Below, in pieces: positions 18,668 through 27,226 of a stretch of 64,000 nucleotides of DNA. Source of the DNA: Deltaproteobacteria bacterium (GTDB lineage: Bacteria > Myxococcota_A > Polyangia > Polyangiales > Ga0077539); the NCBI GenBank assembly GCA_016704445.1, contig JADJAE010000016.1, positions 62,001 through 126,000 on the forward strand, read 5' to 3'. Every line of letters starts with the position of its first letter. Positions within the stretch are counted from its first letter, which is position 1. The notes below the pieces were generated by a model. It made no database searches and was not told where the DNA came from. It worked only from the letters and a program-made list of their open reading frames with translations. A program made the translations under genes and the position numbers.

Positions 18668-19041
18668 GCACGGCCATCCTCCGCGTGACGAACGGCGTCC
18701 GCTGGGTCACGAGCGACGAGCTCGTCGACGAGATGATCACGGCCACCGAGAAGGAGGTCGTCGAGGTGCTCGGCTATCGGGCGATGCGCCTCACGCTCAA
18801 GGTGTGGTCGATCAAGGCCAACGCATCCAATCCGGGTTTCGCGCTGGTCATGGACACCGGGATGGACGTCAACGACCCCGCTGGGTTCGTCTGCCTCGGG
18901 GTGTTCGACCCTGTGACGTCGGGGCCGGTGGTGGTGCAGCGGGTCTTCACCGACCTCCAGCGGTACGTGCGCTGGCGCATCATGGTCTTCGAGAACATCG
19001 ACGCCGCGCAGTTCAGCATCGAGGGCGTCGTCTACGAGTGA
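18664..19041 (+). CDS. Unrecognised beta-sandwich-like small protein, island paralogue A
   Basis: 125 residues. It shares a pattern with the next three intact island proteins: a Leu-Gly-Tyr start (VLGYRAMRLTLKVWSI), a Met/Asp turn (VMDTGMDVNDP), LGVF, and a closing RYVRWRIMVF then AQFSIEGVVYE. Alternating hydrophobic strands and the conserved Tyr-Val-x-Trp suggest a jelly-roll or discoidin-like fold, but I cannot name a family. No signal peptide or membrane segment. It overlaps the preceding gene by four bases, so they form one operon. Confidence 0.65.
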   Translation: MSTAILRVTNGVRWVTSDELVDEMITATEKEVVEVLGYRAMRLTLKVWSIKANASNPGFALVMDTGMDVNDPAGFVCLGVFDPVTSGPVVVQRVFTDLQRYVRWRIMVFENIDAAQFSIEGVVYE

Positions 19042-19100
19042 CCGCGCCTTCGGACAACGAACGTCTATCCGGTCGAACCGCCCATCGAGGAGAAGCAAAG

Positions 19101-19475
19101 ATGTCTGGACAACTGTTGAACGTCACCCGCTCCATTCTCACCGTCACCGGCAACGCCAACCTCAGCTCCTGGCAGGCGGGGAAGGACGCCCTCGACGTCC
19201 TCGGCTACGCCGGTGTCCGCTTCGACTTCGGTCTGAAGGTGTACGTGCTGCAGGGCGTCACCAGCCCGGACGTGACGGTCAAGCTCTACACATCCATGTA
19301 CAATGACGACAACGACGGCACCTGGGTGCTGCTGGGCTCCTTCGCCCAGGTGACCGCCTCCAACACCACGAAGACCCTCAGCGTCACCAGCGGCGTGCTG
19401 CGCTACGTCAAGTGGAAGATCGAGTACACCGACATGACCCTGGTCTCCTTCGAGGTGCTCGGGGTGGCCTGGTAG
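19101..19475 (+). CDS. Unrecognised beta-sandwich-like small protein, island paralogue B1
   Basis: 124 residues, ATG preceded by GAGGAGAAG. It is a close paralogue of the protein starting at 19574: both begin with GQLLNVTRSI, share DVLGYAG, KLYTSMYNDDN and VLRY-KW, and end in LVSFEVLGVAW. The sequence is rich in Thr/Val/Tyr strands and poor in charge, as in extracellular or particle-surface beta-sandwich proteins, yet no Sec signal is present. Function unknown. The last part of the gene and the following 20 bp are repeated exactly 467 bp downstream, showing a tandem duplication. Confidence 0.7.
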   Translation: MSGQLLNVTRSILTVTGNANLSSWQAGKDALDVLGYAGVRFDFGLKVYVLQGVTSPDVTVKLYTSMYNDDNDGTWVLLGSFAQVTASNTTKTLSVTSGVLRYVKWKIEYTDMTLVSFEVLGVAW

Positions 19476-19497
19476 CGGCCGCAGGACCATGAGCATC
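19435..19497 (+). repeat. First copy of a 63-bp perfect direct repeat from tandem duplication
   Basis: Bases 19435-19497 are identical to 19902-19964. The repeat covers the end of paralogue B1, its TAG, the CGGCCGCAGGACC spacer and the ATGAGCATC start of the following frame. It shows that a two-gene unit was duplicated in tandem, with a period of 467 bp. Confidence 0.85.
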
Positions 19498-19551
19498 ACC
19501 CGCTTCACCGCGTCAGGGCCGCGCGCGCTCGACGACACATTGGAGCGAAAC
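19489..19551 (+). pseudogene. Truncated remnant of the paralogue-C gene
   Basis: Starting at the ATG at 19489, the frame reads MSITRFTASGPRALDDTLER and then loses similarity just before the ribosome site of the next gene. The intact downstream counterpart (19956) starts MSIARFTPKP and continues TGPCTLDETLEF. This is therefore a duplicated copy reduced to about 20 codons, with a small internal deletion as well. The frame runs on by chance to a stop at 19644 inside the next gene. Confidence 0.7.
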
Positions 19552-19573
19552 GTCATCCATCACGAGAACCGCC

Positions 19574-19942
19574 ATGGCCGGACAACTGCTCAACGTCACC
19601 CGATCCATCACGACCCTCACCTTCTCCACGGCCACGACCGCTGACGCATGGCAGGAAGGAAAGGACGCTGTCGACGTCCTCGGCTACGCGGGGACACGCT
19701 TCGACCTCTCCCTGAAGGTCTTCTCCTTCGCAGGGACCTCCGCGACGATCAAGCTGTACACTTCGATGTACAACGACGACAACAACGACACATGGAACGA
19801 GATCGCCACGTTTACGGTGACCGCGGGAAACGTGGTGGCGGTGGCGAGCGTCAGCGCGGAAGTCCTCCGCTACATCAAGTGGCACATCGCCTACACCAGC
19901 GTGACCCTGGTCTCCTTCGAGGTGCTCGGGGTGGCCTGGTAG
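19574..19942 (+). CDS. Unrecognised beta-sandwich-like small protein, island paralogue B2
   Basis: 122 residues, tandem paralogue of the 19101 gene (same start MAGQLLNVTRSI, same KLYTSMYNDDN turn, same end LVSFEVLGVAW). The two have diverged most in the middle strands and in the loop after residue 15, so they may bind different targets. No export signal. The gene sits between the truncated and the intact copies of paralogue C, as expected if the B-C unit was duplicated and the first C copy then decayed. Confidence 0.7.
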   Translation: MAGQLLNVTRSITTLTFSTATTADAWQEGKDAVDVLGYAGTRFDLSLKVFSFAGTSATIKLYTSMYNDDNNDTWNEIATFTVTAGNVVAVASVSAEVLRYIKWHIAYTSVTLVSFEVLGVAW

Positions 19943-19964
19943 CGGCCGCAGGACCATGAGCATC
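19902..19964 (+). repeat. Second copy of the 63-bp perfect direct repeat
   Basis: Identical to 19435-19497. It spans the end of paralogue B2, the spacer and the start codon of intact paralogue C. The sequences diverge immediately after ATGAGCATC. Confidence 0.85.
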
Positions 19965-20300
19965 GCACGCTTCACCCCGAAGCCCCGGCGCGTTACGGCG
20001 ACGGGGCCGTGCACCCTCGACGAGACCCTGGAGTTCAGGGGCTTCCGCTCGGTGCGGGTCACGCTCCGGGTGCTGGGCTTCGAGGGGGCCACGGCCCCGA
20101 TGCTCTGGGTCGCGATGGAGACGAGCCTGCACCCCGACCGGGACTATGGCAGCCTCGGGCGGTTCAGCCCCGTCGCCACGGACGGGGCTATCGAAGAGAT
20201 GAACTGCGACTACCTCATGCGCTACGTACGATGGAACGTCGTGAGGTTGGATGGCGCCGACGCCGCGTGGTTTACGCTGGACGGCGCCGCGGGCGAGTGA
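19956..20300 (+). CDS. Unrecognised beta-sandwich-like small protein, island paralogue C
   Basis: 114 residues starting at the ATG at 19956. It follows the same strand pattern as paralogues A and B: a Phe-Arg-Gly-Phe start (EFRGFRSVRVTLRVLGF), a Met-Glu-Thr turn, LGRFSPV, then MRYVRWNVVRLDGADAAWF and a final GAAGE. It is more charged than paralogue B. No signal peptide. It is followed, 23 bp after its stop, by the first beta-helix gene with a GAGGAGAAG ribosome site like that ahead of paralogue B1, indicating continued co-expression. Confidence 0.65.
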   Translation: MSIARFTPKPRRVTATGPCTLDETLEFRGFRSVRVTLRVLGFEGATAPMLWVAMETSLHPDRDYGSLGRFSPVATDGAIEEMNCDYLMRYVRWNVVRLDGADAAWFTLDGAAGE

Positions 20301-20323
20301 CCGGCTACGTCGAGGAGAAGAGA

Positions 20324-22521
20324 ATGCCCCTCGGATCTGAGCTCCTTGATATCAACGACTTCCCGAATCCAGGGACCGGTCGACATTCGGACACTTTCGG
20401 GCGGCGATCCGATCACCTTCCCGGCGTGTCGAACAGGCGCTCGAGAGGCGATGGCATTCTCTACCCTCCCGGCCAGGGAAGGAAGCCGCCTGATCGGGAG
20501 AACGCCCTCTATCTCCCGCCGGGGTGGCGGATCGAGAATGATCTCCCTCCCGAATGGATGGTACAATCTCTGGGAACCGTACCGGGCACACCGATGCCGA
20601 CCCAAGAAGCATCCTGCTCACTTGGAAGGCCCGGCGCTTCGACAACCCCTTCGGTGCCTCCCTCCGATTCCCGCCCGAGCTCACTCTCTGGCTCGCGCCG
20701 GACGCGGTACTGGTTCCGGTCGACGGGGCCATCGTGGACATCCAGTCGGCCCTCGTGTGCGAACCCATCCAGATATTCGATCCGATCGACGGCGGCCTGA
20801 TCGTCTTCGGGAAGCGCGTGCCCCGTCTGCTCCCGCAGTGGTGGGGTGTCCATCCAGACGAAGACCACGCCCCGGCGATCCAGGCCGCGATCGACGCGGC
20901 GATCCACAACCGGACCATCATCTGGGGAGGGGGGCGGTCCCGCCCTGATTTGGAGGGCTCTGCCTCCATCCGTGCCATCCCCTCCCTGCATCCCCGTCGG
21001 TGAGCTGCGCGGCGACTACACCGTCTCCGACGCCCGGTCGAGATCCGCGCACCGCCACCCAGAACCGACTGCTCCAGATCCTCGGTCGAACACCGTCCAG
21101 CGGAGCCTCCCAGCACGACGGCCCGGGAAACGATCATCTTCGGGTTGGCGAGAGGCACCTCGGTAACGATTCCTGCCGTGTTCGGCGATCCCCTGGCGGT
21201 CGCGCGACCGCTGTCGATCGACCGGCACTGTCGCGATGGTGACGTCTCAACGACGATCGACGCTCGATTCAGATCACCGAAGGTCGCGCATCGGGCACGG
21301 CGATCGGCTGACGATGACCCCAGGCGGGACCTCCACCGAGCGTGTTCAGATCCAGGTCGAGCATCCGCTCCATGCGCGCCGCGAGATCAACCCTGTCATC
21401 CCCAACACCATGATCGAAGGGGTCTGGCATGGACGCAAGAGATGCGGTGCGCGCCTCATCGCCGGGCACCCCTTCGTGGAGGACGAGTCCGACGACCCCA
21501 CGCTGGGAAGGACCCTGCTCCGACTGGTCGGTACCTGGACTCACCATGCGCAACGTGGCCTTCGAGGTGGGGCCACGTCCGGGACCCACCTGCCTGGACA
21601 TCACGCCACCCAACCCGCCCGCGCCGTTGCAAGGGCATCGCCGTCCGTGGTTGCAGCTTCACGGGAGGAGACGCCACCCTGGTGCGGTTGGGACCCCCGC
21701 CCAAAATCCTTACGCCCGGCAGCGCCAGTAGCCCGCCCTGGGCCGCCTCTTCCAACTACGGCTCCGACATCAGTTGCATCGCGTTCGACGAGTGCGAGTT
21801 CCTTCCGCGTTCGGGCGGCATCGGAGTGATGGTGCGGACGTCGCAGAGCGTGCCGTTCCGGCTGCGCTCCTGCGAGTTCGTCGGAGTTGCTCGCGCGATG
21901 ATCTCCGCCTGGGAGGGGACCTTCCTGCTCGACGGATGCACCTTCGAGAATGCACCCCCGGTGACGCCGGGGCCGCCGACCGTGCGAGGCTTCGAGGAGC
22001 CCGACGGGGCCGACATCTATCTGCACTTTGAACCGCCGTGGCGGGGCAGGCTCGTGAATGGTGTGCCGACGCCGTATCTCACCGATACCTTGCCGGCATT
22101 CACCGCGATCGGGTGCGTGTCCCGGAGTCCGCGCTTCCTCTCGACCGCCAACCCATTTCTCGAGGCCGGACAACGGCAGGAGTGGCCGGTCCTGCTGATG
22201 AACGTACGGCACCTCCCGCGACCGGGCCCGGAGCGCCTGTCGGTCATCTGGGGCATGATCAACGCGACCTCCAGCATCATCATGTCTGTCGATGGTCGCG
22301 CTCGTGCCCGCCTTGGGCGCGGGTCGCCCCTGGTCATCCTCGGGGGACAGTACGACGGCGTGTTTCGCGTGCTGCCGGGAGCAGGACAGTCGGTGATTCT
22401 CGGTGCGCGCGGGGTGGACACCGCCCTGATGCCGCCCGACCTGACCGTGCCGCGAACCGGCATCTCTCATCCGACCGACATCTTCGGCCTGACCTGCGAC
22501 CAGGGACGATGGCAACGATAA
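20324..22521 (+). pseudogene. Tailspike/pectate-lyase-like beta-helix protein, broken by several frameshifts
   Basis: Starts at the ATG at 20324 with ribosome site GAGGAGAAG, but the protein can only be followed by changing frame at least five times between about 20.5 and 21.65 kb. Recognisable pieces are PPELTLWLAPDAVLVPVDGA, then PQWWGVHPDEDHAPAIQAAI (the WWG-AIQAAID entry of tailspike/pectate-lyase proteins), and from about 21.65 kb a clean parallel beta-helix (GIAVRGCSFTGGDATLV, FRLRSCEFVGVARAMI, FLLDGCTFENAPP). Homologous modules occur in the genes at 25287 and 27227. Either the gene is decayed or the sequence is poor here; errors in the neighbouring gene favour the latter. No Sec signal. 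Confidence 0.65.
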
Positions 22522-25276
22522 TGTGCCCGCGCGCGTTGACCCTGTACGTGCTGCTCCTGGGCGGGTTCGTGTTGTCCTGTTCGAACTCCGCTGGAACGAG
22601 TGTCCCTGACGTCACGCTGGTTGCGGACATGGGGGTGGCGAACGACCTCGCGTCGGACCTCAGCGAGGCTGCGATCGACGCGTCACCGGAGGAGAGCCTC
22701 GATGCTGGTATCGACCGCCCCTCCGATCGCGGCGCGGACGCATCGGTTGATCACCGTGATGCGTCCCTCCCGCCGGATGATGCGTGGGCGGACGTGCCCC
22801 GCGTAGATCTGGGTGGATTCTTGATCCCGGTCGATCCCAACGCCGTGCCCACGCCCGGGAGCGAGTGCACCTCCGACGCGAGCGTGCGCATGGGCGACCC
22901 GGCGATCGCGCCGCCGCGCCCGATCCGTCCGCTGTCGGTGTCGCGGGTGACCTCGCAGCGGCCGACCTTCCAGTGGGTGCTGCCCGCGGGGACGACGGGC
23001 GCTCGCGTGGAGGTGTGCGCCGACCGCTGCTGCACCCGGGTGCTCCAGACCATCGACGCCGAGGGGACGACTGTACGGCCGATGACGGCGCTGCCGCCGG
23101 GTGTGGTGTTCTGGCGGATGTTCGGGCGGCGGGGCACGGCGGTGGGGTCGCGGGCGTCGTACACGTGGGAGTTCGGGGTTCGGCGACGGGACGCGCCCAA
23201 CGACACGAGCTGGGGGACGATCCGGGACTTCAATGGGGATGGATTCGATGATTTGTTGGTTGCGGGCACTCTGACGTCGCTTTCAGAGCGTGCGAACGTG
23301 CGGTTGGTGGCTGGCTCAAGTCACGGTCTCCAAAATCCATCAGCCACTGGCATCGAGACGGAACATCTTCCTTCTGGGGGAGGTGTGGGGGATTTCAATG
23401 GCGATGGAATCGCCGACATTGCCTGGGATGACCGCGTCTACGATCCTGCACTCCGAACGTGGATTGATGTCGTCTATGGTTCGCGCGATGGACTACGGCT
23501 GCGCCGCCGTGCAGATGCGGGGAGACTGGAGTCCTGTGGGCGAACACGCGATCCGGTGGCCGTGGACTGGAACGGTGACGGGTATTCGGATGTTCTTACG
23601 GCAGTGGTGTTCGGGTGTGATTTTTTGCGGGTACTACGGCATCGATTCTGGTCGCCTATTACGGATCACCTTCTGGCATCGCCGCCACTCCGCAGTGGGC
23701 GATGAGGGTTGATGGTCTGCTTGCCTTCCGGCTGGTCGACACCATGGCTGGACTTGGTGACGTTGGCCTGGACGGATACGGCGATATCTATCTGATGAGC
23801 CGACATGCGATGGCCGGAACAACATCTGTTCCTGACGGGCACGCCATTGCTCACGGTACGCCGAGTGCAACACCGCGCTTCGAGCGAGTGACGGACCCTT
23901 CGATTCCATCTCCTGGAACGCCGGTGCCGGTTGGGGATGTTGATGGAGACGGATTCGTGGATTTTTCGCTCATGACGGGAAGTGCGTACTCAGTAGCCAT
24001 CTACCGACACGGGACTGGGCTGGCAGCGCCAGGCCACGTTCTTCAGGACGTGGCCCGGTATGGCGGGGCGGTCTTCGGAAGCAGTGTAAGTGCCGGCGAC
24101 GTGAATGGTGATGGACTCTCTGATGTTCTGATCGCGTCCACTGAGTCCACCGAGGAGCTGGACGGACCGACCACCGTCAATCGGGGACGTGTGTACGTCT
24201 ACGCGGGCGTCGTGGGGGGGGCGCCCGGCCGGGGGCCCGGGCCGGCGGCCCTTTGGGGGCGGGCTCCCGGGGGGGGCTGGCTGGGCGCGGGGGCGGGGCC
24301 GGGGGGGGCGGGGGCGGGGGGGGTTTCTGGGGGGGGCGCGGGGCGGGGGCGGGGGCGCGGGGGGGGTGGGGGGCGCGGGTTCGCCCCGGCGGGGGGGCGG
24401 TTGCTTCCCGGGCTGGTTGGGCCTGTCCCGGGGCGCCCGGGCGGGGGGCGCGGGCGCGGGGGGGGGGGGGGCGGGGGGGGGGGCCCGGGGGCCCGGGCCG
24501 CGCGCGGGGGACGCGGGAAACGGGGGCCGCCCGGTCCTCTTCCCCGGGGGGTCGCTTGCCCGGGGGCCCCGGGGCCCTGGGGCGGGGGGGCCGCCCGGCG
24601 GCGGGGGCCCCGGGCCGGGGGGCGGGGGGGCGCGGTCCTCTGGCCGGCCCCGGCGGCCCGGCCCGGGCGGCCGCCCGGGCCTGGGGCGCCCCCCCCCCCC
24701 CCCCGGGGTTGGCGGGGGGGGCCGGTTCCCGGGGGCCCCCGCCTCCCGCCCCCCCCGGCGGGAAATTTGTTGGGGGCGGGGGCCGGGTTCCCCCGGGGGG
24801 CGGGGGGCGGGGGTTTCCGCCGGGCCCGGGGGGGCGCCCCCCGGGCCCCGGGCCCTTCCCCCGCCCCTGCCCCCCGGCCCGGGCCCCCCGGGGGCGGTTG
24901 GCGCCCCCTCCCCCCGGGGGTCCCCGGCCTCTGGCCCGTTTCTCCCCCCCGCCCTTTTGGGGGCGGCGGGGGCCGCCCCGCAGGGCCTTCGGGGCCGCCC
25001 CCCCTCCTCTCACGCCCGGCCTTTCCCCGTAGTCTCTCCTCGGTGCCAGTATGGATCGACCGACCCCGAGCCGCAGGCGAGATTGTTCGGCTTGAGGTGT
25101 TCGGTAGCCCGCTCCTAAGTCCCGGGGATCTCAATGGGGATGGCGTAGATGATATCACGATGGGTGATACACTCCATCGTCGCCTGTGTGTGCGCCATGG
25201 GCATATCGACTTCGAAAGCGCCATGGCGGATTCATGCATCGACGACCTCTGGCCTGGTAACTACGTTTTCATGTAG
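22521..25276 (+). pseudogene. FG-GAP beta-propeller lipoprotein, frameshifted and containing a corrupted block
   Basis: The start overlaps the previous stop (TAATG). The first 25 residues end in GGFVLSCSN, a lipoprotein signal, followed by an Asp/Ala/Ser-rich linker. Seven FG-GAP/calcium loops are visible: DFNGDGFDDLL, DFNGDGIADIA, DWNGDGYSDVL, DVGLDGYGDIY, DVDGDGFVDFS, DVNGDGLSDVL and DLNGDGVDDIT, as in a seven-bladed integrin-type propeller. The frame breaks at a T6 run (23621-23626): adding one T restores GTTASILVAYYGSPSG and joins both parts. Bases from about 24212 to 25030 are meaningless G/C sequence that stays open only because it lacks A. Probably a surface-anchored binding protein in reality. 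Confidence 0.7.
24212..25030. other. Almost A-free G/C block, probable sequencing or assembly artefact
   Basis: About 820 bases composed nearly entirely of G and C in irregular homopolymer runs (many of 6-14), with few T and almost no A. It starts abruptly after VYVYAGVV of the propeller gene and ends abruptly before SSVPVWIDRP. All six frames stay largely open because stop codons need A and T. Neither codon periodicity nor protein similarity is visible. Normal coding sequence of the same gene resumes on the other side. I read it as corrupted sequence, not a biological element. Confidence 0.75.
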
Positions 25277-25286
25277 GAGAAGAGGT

Positions 25287-27217
25287 ATGATCAATGATTT
25301 TGGAAGTGAGTTCTGGAGTTTGCTCGATCTCTTGCGAGAGGAAGACTCTAGCGCGCGGATCCCTCAGGAGATCACCCCGGCGGACCTCGACGTTGGGCGT
25401 TTTTTCTCGCGGATCGCCACGCGCGCAAGCGGACGATCGGGCCTGATCTTCTACCTCCCGCCCGGCCGCTACCGTCTTCCTCGCCGCGACTCGGACCTAG
25501 ACCCCGCCAGTACTGCGACGAACCCTCGCACCCGCTACGTCCTCCCCGAGAACGTCCAACTCTACCTTTGCCAGGGGCCCTCCTCCGTCCCGACGCGAAC
25601 GTCGATCTCGTCATCCGGGGCTCGCTGCGGGCGGGCCTCTACCAGATCTTTGGCTACGATCGGTACGGGCCGCTCCCGGCGGACTTCACCGGTCTCCACA
25701 CCGCTCCCAGAGGTCGCATTCTCTTCGCCACGCGGCTGGTCGCGGCGGTCTATCCGGAGTGGTGGGGGGCGTACCCGACTCCCCCCAACGTCGTCACCAC
25801 GCTGGTGAACGACCAGGGTCAGGACAGCTCCGACGCCATTCAGGCGGCCATCGACGCGGCTTGCGGGGTGCATCGCGATGATCCCGCCCAGGGGGTCGTC
25901 GACCCCGTGCCGTTCCCGTCCATTCCGGTGTTGCTGGGCAGTAAGTACCAGTGCAACCGGGGCCTGACGGTCGCTCGCCCGGTGGGGATCGCCAGCCTTC
26001 ACGTGATCCTTCGCGGCACCGCGGGCCTGGGCACGCAGAACGTCGGCGCCTCCACCATCACCCGCGTCCGGCTTGACAGTGAGAGCAGCGAGGAGGCTGC
26101 CAGGGGGCGCGCGCTCCTCCTCGGACCGGGCGTCGACTTCGACATCCAGGATGTGAACTTCGGCATGACGGGCGGAGGCAACGCGGTGGGGGGCTGCGTC
26201 GAGATCGTTTGCGACGGGTCGGAGACGGCCCCCCGTCGCGGCCTCTTCCGCCGGTGTTCCTTCCTCGGCGGCAAGGTCTATGTACAGCCCGACCCTGGTC
26301 CCCCAGGGGCGGAGCAGCCGCACTCCTTCGCACTGCGCATCACCGCAAACGAGGGGAGCGCGCCACGTCATTTCGTTCTCGACGCGTGCGCGATCCATCC
26401 GTCGAACGTGGGCTACCTGAGCGACCGGGGAGTGGAGGTGCTGGGGGGCGCCTCGATGATGCTTCACATCGACGGTGCCTTGATGGGTGCTGCGCCGCTC
26501 CTGCGCACCGCTGCGGGTTTCCCCGCGCTGCCTGACAGCGCGACGATCTACCTCACAGGAGGTTCGGTGCTCGTGCGGGCTACGCAGTTCCATAACGCTT
26601 CGGGACCCCGCCCTTCACGGGGTAACGACCGCGACGTCGACTCGGTCGGGCTCGACCGCCCCGATGGCCAGGAGGTGTTTCTCGCTGCGCCCGCCGCCCC
26701 GACGACAACCTCCCCGACGCACTTCACCGCGGTGCAGTGCGAGGCCCAGGGGTGGTGGTTCCTCTCCCGGCCGCTCGCTGGCGACGAGCAGGTGGCGCTG
26801 ATCAACGTCGCTCACAACAACGTCAACTGGGAGGACCCGGAGAACGACGCCCGCTACGACGCTCGTCGCCCCCCGCCGCGCGTCGCCCCTGGCAACGCGG
26901 GGCTGGCCCCCCCACCGAGCGTGGTCTGGCGGAAGGCGGGTGGTCAATGCCTTCTCGTCGCCTGCCGCCTCCACGCTACCGTCCTGACTGACTCGGTTGC
27001 GTATTCAAACATCGTCGATGTGGCCACGGTCTTCAAGACCAATGACGCACGATTCAATGCCATCGTTCAGGACGGGCTGCTGATGAGACAGCACTTCCGG
27101 CCCGACAATCTCGTTGCCTCTATGGCTCGACCTCCTTCCTACGAGTTCTCGGAGATCGAAGACAACGCTGCCTTCGATTTTTCCATTGACCATGTCGTAC
27201 CCATTGCGGGCATCTGA
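25287..27217 (+). pseudogene. Tailspike/pectate-lyase-like beta-helix protein, single frameshift near 25573
   Basis: ATG at 25287 with AGGAGAAGAGG ahead. The first part includes GLIFYLPPGRYRLPRR and YVLPENVQLYLC. At the following TGCCAGGG one base appears to be missing: adding a C gives LYLCPGALLRPDANVDLVIR and joins the remaining 540 or so residues. Next comes AVYPEWWGAYPTPP with SSDAIQAAIDAAC, then parallel beta-helix coils (GVDFDIQDVNFGMTGGG, GLFRRCSFLGGKVYV, MMLHIDGALMGAAPLL, LLVACRLHATVLTDSV). Full length about 643 aa. It resembles polysaccharide-degrading tailspikes, but no catalytic residues can be assigned. No Sec signal. Confidence 0.7.
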
Positions 27218-27226
27218 GGTGGCATC

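Noticed and set aside
23621..23626. Programmed ribosomal frameshift site in the propeller gene
   Set aside because: No supporting stimulatory structure or Shine-Dalgarno-like element was evident, and other errors cluster nearby.
24177..25013. Long open frames on both strands through the G/C block
   Set aside because: They exist only because the block lacks A and T; composition is Gly/Pro/Arg noise.
24212..25030. G-quadruplex or regulatory element
   Set aside because: G-runs are irregular, occur on both strands and interrupt a coding propeller gene; artefact is the simpler reading.
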